Source of the DNA: Chloroflexota bacterium
Lineage (GTDB): Bacteria > Chloroflexota > Anaerolineae > Aggregatilineales > Phototrophicaceae
Direction: 5' to 3'
NCBI GenBank assembly: GCA_011523615.1
Contig: WTGJ01000026.1
Coordinates: forward strand, 1-41,124
DNA: 41,124 nucleotides
Shown: one piece after another, positions 10,076-18,471 of the stretch
How positions within the stretch are numbered: position 1 is the first letter of the stretch
How the letters are laid out: every line of letters starts with the position of its first letter
Made by a program: the position numbers and the translations under genes
The notes under the pieces: model-generated
Databases searched by the model: none
Seen by the model: the letters and a program-made list of their open reading frames with translations, nothing else
Told to the model about the DNA's origin: nothing

Positions 10076-10133
10076 TTGCATTTTCTGAGGAATAACTACT
10101 TGTAGTGGTAGCTATATGTATCAGAAAATGCAA
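10076..10133. promoter_or_regulatory. Perfect 13-bp inverted repeat just downstream of the primase gene
   Basis: TTGCATTTTCTGA (10076-10088) and its exact reverse complement (10121-10133) flank a 32-nt loop containing a second small inverted repeat ACTAC-TT-GTAGT. The arm ends 12 nt past the primase stop codon. No T-tract follows on either side, so it is not a standard intrinsic terminator. It could be an operator for the ParB-like gene that follows, an RNA processing hairpin or a recombination site. Confidence 0.5.
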
Positions 10134-10145
10134 TTACTGCGTCAA

Positions 10146-12473
10146 TCAGGTGGATTCGTCGTCTTTAGATGGCTCGATCTCAAGGATCAGGCGCACGAGG
10201 TTATCGAAGCTGGGATTTTCCCAGATCTCGCCGCTCACTGGATCATAGATGCCGACGCCCTCTTTCACTTGGTAGCCATGCTTGAGCCGGCAGACCTTTA
10301 TCAGCTCCCAATAACGGAATTGCGGGTCCCAGCTGGCTTTTTGCCACTTGCCTGGCTTTTCCATGTTATCGGCGCGCTTGCTCTTGCTTTCCGGCTCCGG
10401 CGCGACCGGCGCTTTCGCCGGAACCGGCCGGATTTCCGGCTGCTTGGCGGAAATAATCTCGTGTTCCGCTGGCGGCTGCAGGGTCGCTATCACCTCGCCG
10501 TGGATTTCCATGGCGGCATCGAAGGGTTGGCTGCCCTCATCGGTCTCGACGCGCATGATCCGCGCTTTCTCTTTGCCCGCCGTGGCCAGGAGCTCGCCTT
10601 TGGAGCGCGCCTTCACCAGCTTGATGCGGGGTGTGCGCTTAATGCCGGCGCGATCGAGCACCGTGCCGACGCTGCCGTAGCTAATCCCAAGCAGATCCGC
10701 CCATTCCGAGCGGCTGCGGTTCAGGCCATCGGCGTCAAAGATGGCGCGCGCCTTACCAGCCGGCAGATCGCTCTTCTTGCGGATCTTCCAGTCTGACGGC
10801 AGTGGGGTGACCTGCCGGTCGGCTAAAGCCGCTTCCTCGCGCGCGATGATCTCTTCGCATTTGCGCACCAGCTTCTCATAGCGCTGTTTCTGCGCCTCCA
10901 TCAGCGGTTCCAGCGCTCTTTCCAGCACTATTGCAAATTCTGACCCTAGTGGCGCAGCGGCGAAAACCTCGAAGCCGAGGATGGTCTCGCGGTCGGCCTG
11001 GAATTCTTTTTCGTAGACGCGGAAGCGGTGGCAGCGGCGCAGCCGGTCCTGGATATCTTCCACCGGGCGCAGGCGGAATTTGCAGTTCCGGGAGTGTGGG
11101 CTTTCACTAGGGTCAAATTTTGCAATAAAGGGATGATCATCACCCTGGCGCGCTTCTTCAAAGTTGTCATAGATGGCGCGCTCTTTGAGCTCGCAGCCCA
11201 CCAGCGGCGCGGCATCGATGAGTTCTTGAACGGTGAAAGCCTCGGTCAAATGACCGGCGCTGCGCAGTCGCGAGATAGCGTAGTAAAGCGATGAGTGCAT
11301 CGTTGTATAGCACTTGTTCATCAGCCGGATCAGGCTGTCTGGCGATTCGTCATAGAATGACGGCGGGCTGGCGCTCTCAAGCTCGCGCGGGGCGGCACTC
11401 AGGTCGATAGGGTCCGCGGGCCGGAACTGGCGCCGCCGGCCGAGCAAGGCGCGCCAGGGGATGGCTAGCCACTCGGCTATCTCCGTGGCGTTGAAGTTTT
11501 TGCCGCAGCCGTGGCAGTGACAGAAGCCGTTCTTGTGCCACTGGGCGCTGGCTTCGGGGTCCTCGTGCTGCGGATCGAGGCAGCGGAAGAATTTCTTGCT
11601 GAAGCCTTTGTGACCGTAGTCGTGAACATCGAGCGCGATGCGCACCGCTTCCTTGATGGCGTCAAAGCGCGGGTCGTTATAGCCGCCCGCGACCGATATC
11701 TTGGGCGCCGGCTCGGACTCTATCTGCGGCAGGAAGGTGGGCAGCGCCTCCAGGGCAGCGCGGGCCGCCGCCAGATCGGGGTAGTGATGGCATAACAGGT
11801 CATTGGCATCGCCCTTATGCGGTATGCCCTCGCCTCTGACCTTGCGGAATTCGGCCTCGCCCTTCCAGCCCGCTTGCAGCAGCAAGGTCGCCAGCTTGGC
11901 GGCGCCATCGTCGCCCGCTTTGTCGTTGTCGGCCAGATAAACGACTTTGCACACACCCAGCTCATCCAGGATCGAGGCGATGTCCGGCGGAATTTCAGTA
12001 GCGTTATAGGTGCCGATGACATTGCGGATGAGCAGGCGGATCAGCGTCCAGACATCCACCTCGCCTTCGACGATGTAGAGAAGGCCATCGGCTTCGGCGA
12101 TGAGGCGCTTTAGCTCGGCCAGTGTGACGGTGTAATAAAAGAGCTCGTCTGATTTTTCGCCGGCGGGTCGCCAAATGACCTTGGGCCCCTTGCCGTTGCT
12201 GGAGACGGAGGGCAGGAAGCGCAGGCGCACAGCGCCCGGGCTGCCGTCGCGCCGTTTCTCGCGCAAGACCAGGGCATCCTGTCCGACTTTGGGATCGCGC
12301 TCGACCTGGATGCCGGCTTCTATGACCGCTTCCAGGATATGGCGGCTCTCCAGGTGCTCGCGCCATTGGGGATGGTCCGCGACCGCGGTTTTGAAGCGTC
12401 CGTTCTGGCTCTGGCGATTTGATTGCGAGCGGGATTCTGAGGGAGAATCTGGTGGCAATTTTGGGGCGGTCAT
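10146..12473 (-). CDS. Primase-like protein with TOPRIM domain and zinc finger
   Basis: 775 residues. A TOPRIM domain is clear: LLYIVEGEVDVWTL carries the catalytic glutamate (E136), VVYLADNDKAGDDGAAKL the DxD pair (D182, D184), and GDANDLL closes the fold (~215-228). A zinc-finger-like segment follows at ~298-323 (C298, H303, C318, C320, C323; FFRCLDPQHE...CHCHGCGKNF), similar to the CHC2 finger of DnaG but on the C-terminal side of TOPRIM instead of the N-terminal side. A wHTH-like segment at ~590-620 (RSEWADLLGISYGSVGTVL) lies in a basic C-terminal half. No helicase Walker motif is seen. It probably primes DNA synthesis for a plasmid or phage-like replicon. It lies directly upstream of the ParB-like gene on the same strand, with a 170-bp gap. 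Confidence 0.75.
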   Translation of the reverse strand: MTAPKLPPDSPSESRSQSNRQSQNGRFKTAVADHPQWREHLESRHILEAVIEAGIQVERDPKVGQDALVLREKRRDGSPGAVRLRFLPSVSSNGKGPKVIWRPAGEKSDELFYYTVTLAELKRLIAEADGLLYIVEGEVDVWTLIRLLIRNVIGTYNATEIPPDIASILDELGVCKVVYLADNDKAGDDGAAKLATLLLQAGWKGEAEFRKVRGEGIPHKGDANDLLCHHYPDLAAARAALEALPTFLPQIESEPAPKISVAGGYNDPRFDAIKEAVRIALDVHDYGHKGFSKKFFRCLDPQHEDPEASAQWHKNGFCHCHGCGKNFNATEIAEWLAIPWRALLGRRRQFRPADPIDLSAAPRELESASPPSFYDESPDSLIRLMNKCYTTMHSSLYYAISRLRSAGHLTEAFTVQELIDAAPLVGCELKERAIYDNFEEARQGDDHPFIAKFDPSESPHSRNCKFRLRPVEDIQDRLRRCHRFRVYEKEFQADRETILGFEVFAAAPLGSEFAIVLERALEPLMEAQKQRYEKLVRKCEEIIAREEAALADRQVTPLPSDWKIRKKSDLPAGKARAIFDADGLNRSRSEWADLLGISYGSVGTVLDRAGIKRTPRIKLVKARSKGELLATAGKEKARIMRVETDEGSQPFDAAMEIHGEVIATLQPPAEHEIISAKQPEIRPVPAKAPVAPEPESKSKRADNMEKPGKWQKASWDPQFRYWELIKVCRLKHGYQVKEGVGIYDPVSGEIWENPSFDNLVRLILEIEPSKDDEST

Positions 12474-12530
12474 GGTAGATTACCTATGGTTTGCGAACAG
12501 ACTATGGCGTCTTGATCGAGAACCGCTTCC

Positions 12531-12560
12531 AAACAACCGTCCCGACAACGACGGTTGTTT
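12531..12560. promoter_or_regulatory. 11-bp perfect inverted repeat upstream of the primase gene
   Basis: AAACAACCGTC (12531-12541) and GACGGTTGTTT (12550-12560) are exact reverse complements with an 8-nt loop, about 58 bp upstream of the primase ATG. A likely operator, or a weak bidirectional terminator since TTGTTT follows each arm. Confidence 0.55.
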
Positions 12561-12891
12561 GCATTTAGGGCGCTGCAGCCGTGATTTAGCTAAGGGAAGG
12601 CGGTGAAACGCGGATTCCTGCATAAGCTGAATCAGCCGATCAGGCTGCGATGATCCACACAAACGGACGGCATACCCTGGCCGGATTAATGGCTCCGGCT
12701 GCCGGATAGGCGCCTGCTCTAATCTTACATTCATACTATTCTACTCGCATATCGTTATTCCACCACTTACAGATACCGTTTGAGTGCCTGATGTGGCCGG
12801 CAATCTGTTTTGGTGGCAAATCGTCCTATAATTCTTGTGAAACTTACAGAAATAGCGCGATGCATGGCGCTTAACTGTGCGCTTACTGAAA

Positions 12892-13014
12892 GAAACGCAA
12901 CAGAATCGCCCAAATCGTTTTGTTTCTCTCAAGAAACGAAACGGAATCGCTAAAATTGCAGCGTATCTCTCAAGAAACAAAGCTGATTGAAAGAAAGTGT
13001 TGCGTTTCATCTGG
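12892..13014. repeat. Three direct repeats with exact 41-bp period (iteron-like)
   Basis: Copies begin at 12892 (GAAACGCAACAGAATCGC), 12933 (GAAACGAAACGGAATCGC) and 12974 (GAAACAAAGCTGATTG). Units 1 and 2 agree at 31 of 41 positions and both end in CTCTCAA; unit 3 is more divergent. A GTTTC-TCTCAA-GAAAC inverted repeat spans the unit 1/2 junction. Spacing near four helical turns would place bound proteins on one DNA face, as in iterons or partition sites. Confidence 0.6.
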
Positions 13015-13340
13015 CCGCCTGCCTGGTGGCGGAGCTGTTGTTGGATCGCCTGGCGGTTTCCGGGGAGCAGCGCGATCGGGAGAGAGGCGGAGCGCCCGCC
13101 CGGATGGGCGTAGGCGGCCGTGGCGGGCAGCAGATACCCTTGTGGGGCTTTTAATGGATGGCCGCTGAAGCAGGCGGATCTAGCGGGGGTTGGCCCGCCT
13201 TGGAAGGGAAAATCTGGGGAATTTGCAAATTCTGCTGATTTGGAGTTGGCACAAACCGAATAATCGGGTACCATGTGCATGTACCTCAAAACATAAGAGC
13301 GCGGCGTGGTTGGCGCCACAACGCGTGTCATACGACTTTT

Positions 13341-13385
13341 CGCAAAAGCCTGTCTCCGTCAAAAGCAAGGCTTTTTGCGTTTTAT
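13341..13385 (+). terminator. Candidate intrinsic terminator without an assigned gene
   Basis: CGCAAAAGCC (13341-13350) pairs with GGCTTTTTGCG (13369-13379) and is followed by TTTTAT. No convincing plus-strand gene ends just before it, so it may end a small RNA or a transcript from the repeat region. Confidence 0.45.
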
Positions 13386-13441
13386 ATGCCCCTGAATGCT
13401 ACGACGGAATTGAGTTTCGCGCAATCTAACAGGCGTCCAAG

Positions 13442-13669
13442 TTAGATGCAGCTGCAGTGCGCGACCGCTGGCGTATGCGCTATTTCCGGTAGCTTCCGTG
13501 CCCCGCAATGATGGCAAGTGGCCCAACGGGTTTCGAAGTGATCTGAAGAATAGCGACTCTCGCCTGCTATGCAGACGGCTTCTTGTGCTTGATCATAGGC
13601 AGCGCAACGGCACGGTGCCAACCTCCGACCTCTCCCAGTGCTTCCTCCCTGAGCAGCTAATACCGACAT
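13442..13669 (-). CDS. Small putative zinc-binding protein (tentative)
   Basis: 75 residues if ATG 13669-13667 is used; a TTG at codon 17 preceded by AGGTCGGAGG is an alternative. The C-terminal half holds a treble-clef-like pair (ATCHHCGARK) and further cysteines (CRC near residue 20, CSC near the end). I recognise no family. It is divergent from the ParA operon, and the CATAG-A-CTATG palindrome at 13667-13677 covers the putative ATG, so the two could share a control region. Composition is plausible but support is modest. Confidence 0.35.
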   Translation of the reverse strand: MSVLAAQGGSTGRGRRLAPCRCAAYDQAQEAVCIAGESRYSSDHFETRWATCHHCGARKLPEIAHTPAVAHCSCI

Positions 13670-13720
13670 AGACTATGAATCACTGAGACCATGAAGCTAT
13701 GATAGTCATAGACTATGACT
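13667..13720. promoter_or_regulatory. Pair of CATAG-A-CTATG palindromes 40 bp apart (candidate partition operator/centromere)
   Basis: CATAGACTATG occurs at 13667-13677, and a perfect 17-bp palindrome AGTCATAGACTATGACT at 13704-13720; their centres (13672 and 13712) are exactly 40 bp apart. Extra half-sites CTATG at 13697 and 13967 and CATAG at 14001 run up to the ParA start. RHH partition partners bind short repeated sites upstream of their own operon, so this is a natural candidate for autoregulation and parS. Confidence 0.5.
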
Positions 13721-14025
13721 CTAAGATGCTAGTAGCTCTTCCTTTGCTACGAGAGGGACGACTGTGGCAAGGGCACTCTTGATGGTGCAGCGATAGTGCA
13801 GTGCATGATCCGACACCGATAAAGGTCGCAGATGTAGAATCGCGTTCCTCGGGTGTCGCAAGTGCTGGTGCCGACCTCAAGCTCGTCTGTTGGGAGAGGC
13901 CGCGCCGGAGCTGATCACCGGCATCCCATCGAATATTCTGTCCTCATTTTCTGTGCAGATATTGGACTATGAGACTAATATCATGTGAGGATGGCAGTTT
14001 CATAGCCTAGTATGGGCAGGACGAT
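13721..14025. other. Intergenic leader of the ParA operon
   Basis: No gene is evident. Additional CTATG/CATAG half-sites lie at 13967-13971 and 14001-14005. The ParA start (TTG 14026) is preceded by GGGCAGGA 5 nt away. No strong sigma-70 promoter stands out; TAATAT near 13976 could serve as a -10. Confidence 0.4.
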
Positions 14026-14841
14026 TTGCGAGTGGCGGTCGGTTTAGCGATTCTGAATCAAAAGGGCGGGACGGGCAAAACGCCGGTCACGATCCATCTG
14101 GCCGGCGCCTTGGCGAAGCTGGGCAAGCGGGTGCTGGTTCTGGATTTGGATGGACAGGCGGACCTCACGACCGGCATCGGATTCAAGCGGGATGTCTATG
14201 GCGCCGACGGCGACAGCATCTTGAGTCTGCTGCTGGATTTGAAAGCGGACCCCGATGCCCTGATTCGCAGGGCGCCAAACGATGATTTCGATGTGATTCC
14301 GGGCAATATGCAGATGTACCTGGCGGAGCAGTCCCTGATGGGGCAGCGCAACCGTGAGCGGCGTCTGGAGAGGGTATTTCAGCGCATTCGGGCGGACTAC
14401 GACTATATCCTGGTCGATTGCCCGCCAGCGCTGAATGTGGTGACGGACAATGCCTTGCTAGCTTGCGGGCGCGTCCTGATTCCAGCGCGGATGCACCGCA
14501 CTTACCGCGGCTCGATCAACAACCTGATGGGGCAGATCAATACCCTGCGCGAAGTCTTTGAGGCGGATATCGATATTGTGGGTGTGGTGCCGGTGGGCTT
14601 TGAGCAGCAGGCCGACCAGCAGGCCTTCATGGAAGCCTTGCGCGAAGGCGCCCCGCAGCTGCTGGCGCCCGCGCTCCGCAAGCGGCAAACACTCATCGAG
14701 GATGCGCGCGATGCCGGACACTCGATTTTCAGCTATGTGCCGACAGGGAGTTATAGGAAGAAGGCGCAACGCGAGAGCCAGGAAGACTACCTCGCGCTTG
14801 CCGATTTTGTCATACGCCGTACAGCGGAGGGGATGTCATGA
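14026..14841 (+). CDS. parA: ParA-family partition ATPase
   Basis: 271 residues from TTG 14026, chosen for the GGGCAGGA site upstream and because the deviant Walker A begins within 12 residues. The motifs are KGGTGKT (13-19), the Walker A' LDLDGQ (39-44) and the Walker B YILVDCPP (127-134). These are the P-loop motifs of ParA/MinD ATPases, which position plasmids or chromosomes on the nucleoid. There is no N-terminal HTH, so this is the short Ib-like form, which fits pairing with an RHH protein. The residue after GKT is proline instead of the usual threonine or serine, and DPQ is DGQ. The next gene overlaps it by ATGA. Confidence 0.93.
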   Translation: MRVAVGLAILNQKGGTGKTPVTIHLAGALAKLGKRVLVLDLDGQADLTTGIGFKRDVYGADGDSILSLLLDLKADPDALIRRAPNDDFDVIPGNMQMYLAEQSLMGQRNRERRLERVFQRIRADYDYILVDCPPALNVVTDNALLACGRVLIPARMHRTYRGSINNLMGQINTLREVFEADIDIVGVVPVGFEQQADQQAFMEALREGAPQLLAPALRKRQTLIEDARDAGHSIFSYVPTGSYRKKAQRESQEDYLALADFVIRRTAEGMS

Positions 14842-15167
14842 GGAAACACACGAAGGAAGGGTTCGCGATCCTGGGGCGCCGCTTGCAGCGGTCTGCTGGC
14901 GGTGACCAGCACACTGTCTCACGCAAGGCGGTCACGCTATATTTGCAGCCTGAGCTGCGCGACCGGCTGGATGGCGCATACTATAAGCTGAAAGCGAATG
15001 GCAGTCGTGTCAGTCGGCCCGACTTCTGCGAGGCGATCATTGAGGCCGGACTCAACCAGTTCGATGTCATGCCCGATGAAACAGAAGTGCCAGCGGACCA
15101 GCCAGCGAGCGTGGAGAGGGATACTGCCGCCGAGGACGGACTGGCAGCAGTAACAGCGGATGACTGA
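14838..15167 (+). CDS. Ribbon-helix-helix partner of ParA (putative centromere-binding protein)
   Basis: 109 residues; its ATG overlaps the ParA stop (ATGA at 14838), indicating translational coupling. After a basic N-terminus, residues ~32-75 fit a ribbon-helix-helix fold: a short strand (AVTLYLQPEL), a helix (RDRLDGAYYKLKANG) and a second helix (SRPDFCEAIIEAGL). The tail is acidic. RHH proteins encoded after short ParA ATPases usually bind the centromere and repress the operon. The CATAG/CTATG palindromes upstream of parA are the obvious candidate sites. The gene converges on hsdR 42 bp downstream. Confidence 0.75.
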   Translation: MRKHTKEGFAILGRRLQRSAGGDQHTVSRKAVTLYLQPELRDRLDGAYYKLKANGSRVSRPDFCEAIIEAGLNQFDVMPDETEVPADQPASVERDTAAEDGLAAVTADD

Positions 15168-15208
15168 GTTATAAGACAAGGAGTTCGTTTGGACAGAGCA
15201 ATCGGCTG

Positions 15209-18200
15209 CTAAGCAACGGTCTGGTACACGCTCTGACCATCTCCAAAATATGCTGTATGGATGTGGTCATATATGAGTTGGCATTTCCTCTCAAACAGAA
15301 GTTTGTTATAACCCGCGATCTTTGGCAAGGCATCGTCAAGTACGATCTCAATGGTCGTTTTGACCGCCGCGCGGGTAGCCTGCTGGTTACGCCAGTCCAG
15401 AACTAGTCTCTCACTCTTTAGCTTTGCTAGTAGGTCTTGGGCGACCTTCTTTACGGTTTCCCTGTCTTCATCATTCAGGGTTGGCTCTGGTTTTGTCAGT
15501 AGATCGAATACAGCTAGCTCTTCTTCAGTAAGCCCTTCTCTGATGGCACGCTTTTCTTCGGTCTCCAGCATCTTGATGAGTGACACTAGGCGTTCAAATA
15601 TGATTTCAGCATCAACAGCTTCATCATTGTATTCAGCTAACATTCGTTCTAGCTCTTCTTGGAAGTCCATCCGCGAAGGGTTCTGCTGCACCATTTTAGT
15701 TACCTTGCGCCTAGCGGCGCCTTCAAGCTGCTTAATCAGGGTATGCTTGCGGCCTTGCTCAAAGCGTTCTCGCAGTAATTCCAGGTCAAGCTGACTAAGA
15801 TCAACGCGCCGAGCGCTATCGTCGGGCGAAACCTCGATGATGTAGTCTTCTACAATGACTGACTCGTCGAGTAGTTCTTTAAGTTCTGCTGCAACATTGG
15901 AAATGTCCACATCGGGGACCCTCGAAGTTATTGCCTGAGCAAGAATGTTGAGCAATTTCTGAGTTCGGTAGAATTCGCTTGCCGATTCGTCAGGCAAAAT
16001 TGCCTTGAATAGCCTATCGGTCTGACGCACAAGATCTAGGAACTGTTCGGCAACTTTTTCTCTCACGAGAATCTCTACCGCATCGCGCTTGAGACCCTCC
16101 CGGTCAAAGCCTTTGGCAGTATGAATCGCCTCAAGGTCAATGCTTAAGCTATCGCACAGGCGAAGGGCTTTATCAATCTGTGAACGAAGACGTTCGATTA
16201 GCTCATGCTTTTGCTTGACCGGTAGTTCGCCGGGGGCAGCAGTGCCAGCGGTGCCCGTGCCATAGATCGCCAGGGCTTTCTCCAGATTACGAAATACGCC
16301 AATGTAATCGACGATCAAGCCATCCAGTTTGTTCCTGAAAGTACGATTCGCTCTGGCGATAGTTTGCATGAGCGTGTGATTACGCATCGGTTTGTCGAGG
16401 TAAATCGTGGAACAGGCAGGCGCGTCAAAGCCGGTCATCCACATAGCGCATACAAACACCAATCTGAGCGCGTCTTCCGGATCCTTGAACTTCTTATCGA
16501 GCCCGTCCCATACGATACGCTGCCTATGAGGTGCGATCTTTAATCCTCTTTTCTCAAAAAGTGCTATCTCGTTCTGTGATTGAGAGATAACGACCGCCAT
16601 GTCGGTTCCACGCATGAATTCAAGCTTCTCTTTCAAAGTTTGCCGCTCTATATCGTTCTTTGCGGCCGCACACCGTCTCTCAAGCTTGCTGATTTCCCGG
16701 TCCCATCCTTGCGTAACGCGGTCGTACATCCGAACGGCGGTGAATCGATCAATACTCACAACCATCGCCTTGCTGTGGTAGCTGCGTCCAGCAAAACCGC
16801 GCTCCATGTAATGCTGCACGATATCGTCTGCGATTGCCTGCAGACGATCCTCGCGCGTGATGATCTGATATTCCCTTTTGAATTCTCGTTCCAGCCTGCG
16901 TTCCTGCTCTTCATCAAGGTTGGCTTGGTTTATCAGCTTCATCATGTCATCGTTCAAATCTTCGTTGATGAGCTGTAATGCGGGGATCCGGTTTTCGTAG
17001 TATAGGGGCACCGTCGCGCCATCATCGACAGACTGCTTGAAATCGTAAACGCTCACATATTCGCCGAAAACTTCGCGAGTCCTTTCATCTTCATCCTTTA
17101 TCAGGGGCGTGCCGGTAAAGCCAATGAAAGCGGCATTCGGTAGAGCCCTTCTCATGTTTGCGGCAAGTTTGGCATATTGGCTGCGATGAGCTTCGTCTGT
17201 CATAACAATAATGTTCTTGCGTTCCGACAGCACCGGATAAGGTTCGCCATCCCTGGTATGGAACTTCTGAATCAGCGTGAAGACGTACCGATTATTGCCC
17301 CGAAGGAGTCGTTTGAGGTTCTCACCGGTCTGCGCCTGAACGTCTCTACGCCCGCTCTTGACTTGCGGTACAGCGCCCACGTCAGCGAAATTCTGGTAGA
17401 TTTGCTTATCTAGCTCTTGCCGGTCCGTGACAATCAGAAATGTCCAGTTACCACGCAGCTTGCGAAACACCTTCTCCGCCAAGAACACCATGCTGAAGGA
17501 TTTGCCAGCGCCCTGCGTGTGCCAGAATACACCTAAGCGTCCTTGGTTATCTCTGATCGACTGTACGGCCTCAATTGCGTTGTTTACGCCCAAGTACTGA
17601 TGATTCCTGGCCAGGAGTTTCTGAACACCCCCGCTGGCGTGTTTGAACAACACAAAATTCTCGACCAGATCAAGCATACGAGAAGGCTCGCAGGTCCCGC
17701 GCACCATCGTCTCCAGTTCGATTCGCCCCATTTCATCTTCATCGCTGATGCGCTTCCACTCGCCGAAGTGCTCCCACGGCGTTGTCATGCTGCCGATGCG
17801 GCTAGCGCGCCCGTTGGACAAGATTACAAAGGCGTTGTACCAAAAGAGATGAGGTATTGTATCTTTGTAGTCGCTGAGATTGCCGTTGTAGGCTTCATCC
17901 ACCCGATGGTGAAACGCCTTCAGTTCGATAAAACCGAGCGGAATCCCATTCACAAACAGGATAATATCAGCGCGTTTATTGCCTAGGCCGGTGCGGCTGC
18001 CCACAGGGAACTGTTGAACGGCTAACCAGTCGTTATTGCTCGGGTCTTCCCAATCGATCAGGTCGACCGCCACGGTAAGATCGGCACCGTCCTCGTCTTT
18101 GACAGTAACTCTTACGCGGTCCTTAAGCAGGTCATATATCTCTTTGTTGGCAACAGTGAGATCCTTCAAACTGTGATCTTGTAACAGGATTTCTAGGGCT

Positions 18201-18427
18201 AGATCTATCGCTTCTGCCGGTAACTCGGGATTCAATCTTTGCAGCGCGGGCTTTAGGCGTGGAAGCAGCACCACCTGGTCGGATGTCTCGCGACCTGTTG
18301 CTTCACCATTGAAGACGCCGCCCCCACTATATTCATGCTGAGCATCAATGACTCCATAACCCAACGACTCCAACAACGACATCGTTTCCGCTTCCAAGGC
18401 GGCTTCTGAATCGGGGTTTTTAGCCAT
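15209..18427 (-). CDS. hsdR: Type I restriction enzyme R subunit (HsdR)
   Basis: 1072 residues. The N-terminal nuclease domain has the PD-(D/E)xK core RADIILF (D154) and GFIELKAF (E168, K170). The SF2 translocase motor follows: Walker A HTQGAGKS (303-310), motif II TDEAH (410-414), motif III FTGTP, motif V MTGFDAP and motif VI QTIARANR. A long helical C-terminus (~800-1072) binds the M/S core. HsdR cuts DNA after ATP-driven translocation when the MS complex meets an unmethylated site. It is the last gene of hsdM-hsdS-unknown-hsdR on the minus strand, with about 40-bp gaps. All catalytic motifs are present, so it is probably active. ATG 18427 has only a weak GTGAG ribosome site. Confidence 0.97.
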   Translation of the reverse strand: MAKNPDSEAALEAETMSLLESLGYGVIDAQHEYSGGGVFNGEATGRETSDQVVLLPRLKPALQRLNPELPAEAIDLALEILLQDHSLKDLTVANKEIYDLLKDRVRVTVKDEDGADLTVAVDLIDWEDPSNNDWLAVQQFPVGSRTGLGNKRADIILFVNGIPLGFIELKAFHHRVDEAYNGNLSDYKDTIPHLFWYNAFVILSNGRASRIGSMTTPWEHFGEWKRISDEDEMGRIELETMVRGTCEPSRMLDLVENFVLFKHASGGVQKLLARNHQYLGVNNAIEAVQSIRDNQGRLGVFWHTQGAGKSFSMVFLAEKVFRKLRGNWTFLIVTDRQELDKQIYQNFADVGAVPQVKSGRRDVQAQTGENLKRLLRGNNRYVFTLIQKFHTRDGEPYPVLSERKNIIVMTDEAHRSQYAKLAANMRRALPNAAFIGFTGTPLIKDEDERTREVFGEYVSVYDFKQSVDDGATVPLYYENRIPALQLINEDLNDDMMKLINQANLDEEQERRLEREFKREYQIITREDRLQAIADDIVQHYMERGFAGRSYHSKAMVVSIDRFTAVRMYDRVTQGWDREISKLERRCAAAKNDIERQTLKEKLEFMRGTDMAVVISQSQNEIALFEKRGLKIAPHRQRIVWDGLDKKFKDPEDALRLVFVCAMWMTGFDAPACSTIYLDKPMRNHTLMQTIARANRTFRNKLDGLIVDYIGVFRNLEKALAIYGTGTAGTAAPGELPVKQKHELIERLRSQIDKALRLCDSLSIDLEAIHTAKGFDREGLKRDAVEILVREKVAEQFLDLVRQTDRLFKAILPDESASEFYRTQKLLNILAQAITSRVPDVDISNVAAELKELLDESVIVEDYIIEVSPDDSARRVDLSQLDLELLRERFEQGRKHTLIKQLEGAARRKVTKMVQQNPSRMDFQEELERMLAEYNDEAVDAEIIFERLVSLIKMLETEEKRAIREGLTEEELAVFDLLTKPEPTLNDEDRETVKKVAQDLLAKLKSERLVLDWRNQQATRAAVKTTIEIVLDDALPKIAGYNKLLFERKCQLIYDHIHTAYFGDGQSVYQTVA

Positions 18428-18471
18428 TGGTTGGGCTCACTTGGTTTACTCAATCTCTTTGTGGCGCCATT

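Larger units (their letters stand above)
12474..13441. other. ~970-bp region without a confident gene between primase and partition genes
   Basis: Reading frames here (for example minus 13331-12741 and minus 12734-12480) have biased, low-complexity-like translations and no recognisable domain. The stretch contains an 11-bp inverted repeat at 12531-12560, three 41-bp-spaced direct repeats at 12892-13014, a small palindrome GGTACCATG-TG-CATGTACC near 13268-13286, and a terminator-like hairpin at 13341-13385. This concentration of repeats between a primase and a ParA operon fits a replication origin or centromere region. Confidence 0.5.

Noticed and set aside
12741..13331. 196-codon minus-strand frame
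   Set aside because: It runs through the 41-bp repeats and a GC-rich stretch, has no ribosome site and no domain-like text.
15351..18005. Several plus-strand frames of 60-147 codons across the hsdR gene
   Set aside because: All are antisense to clear HsdR motifs.
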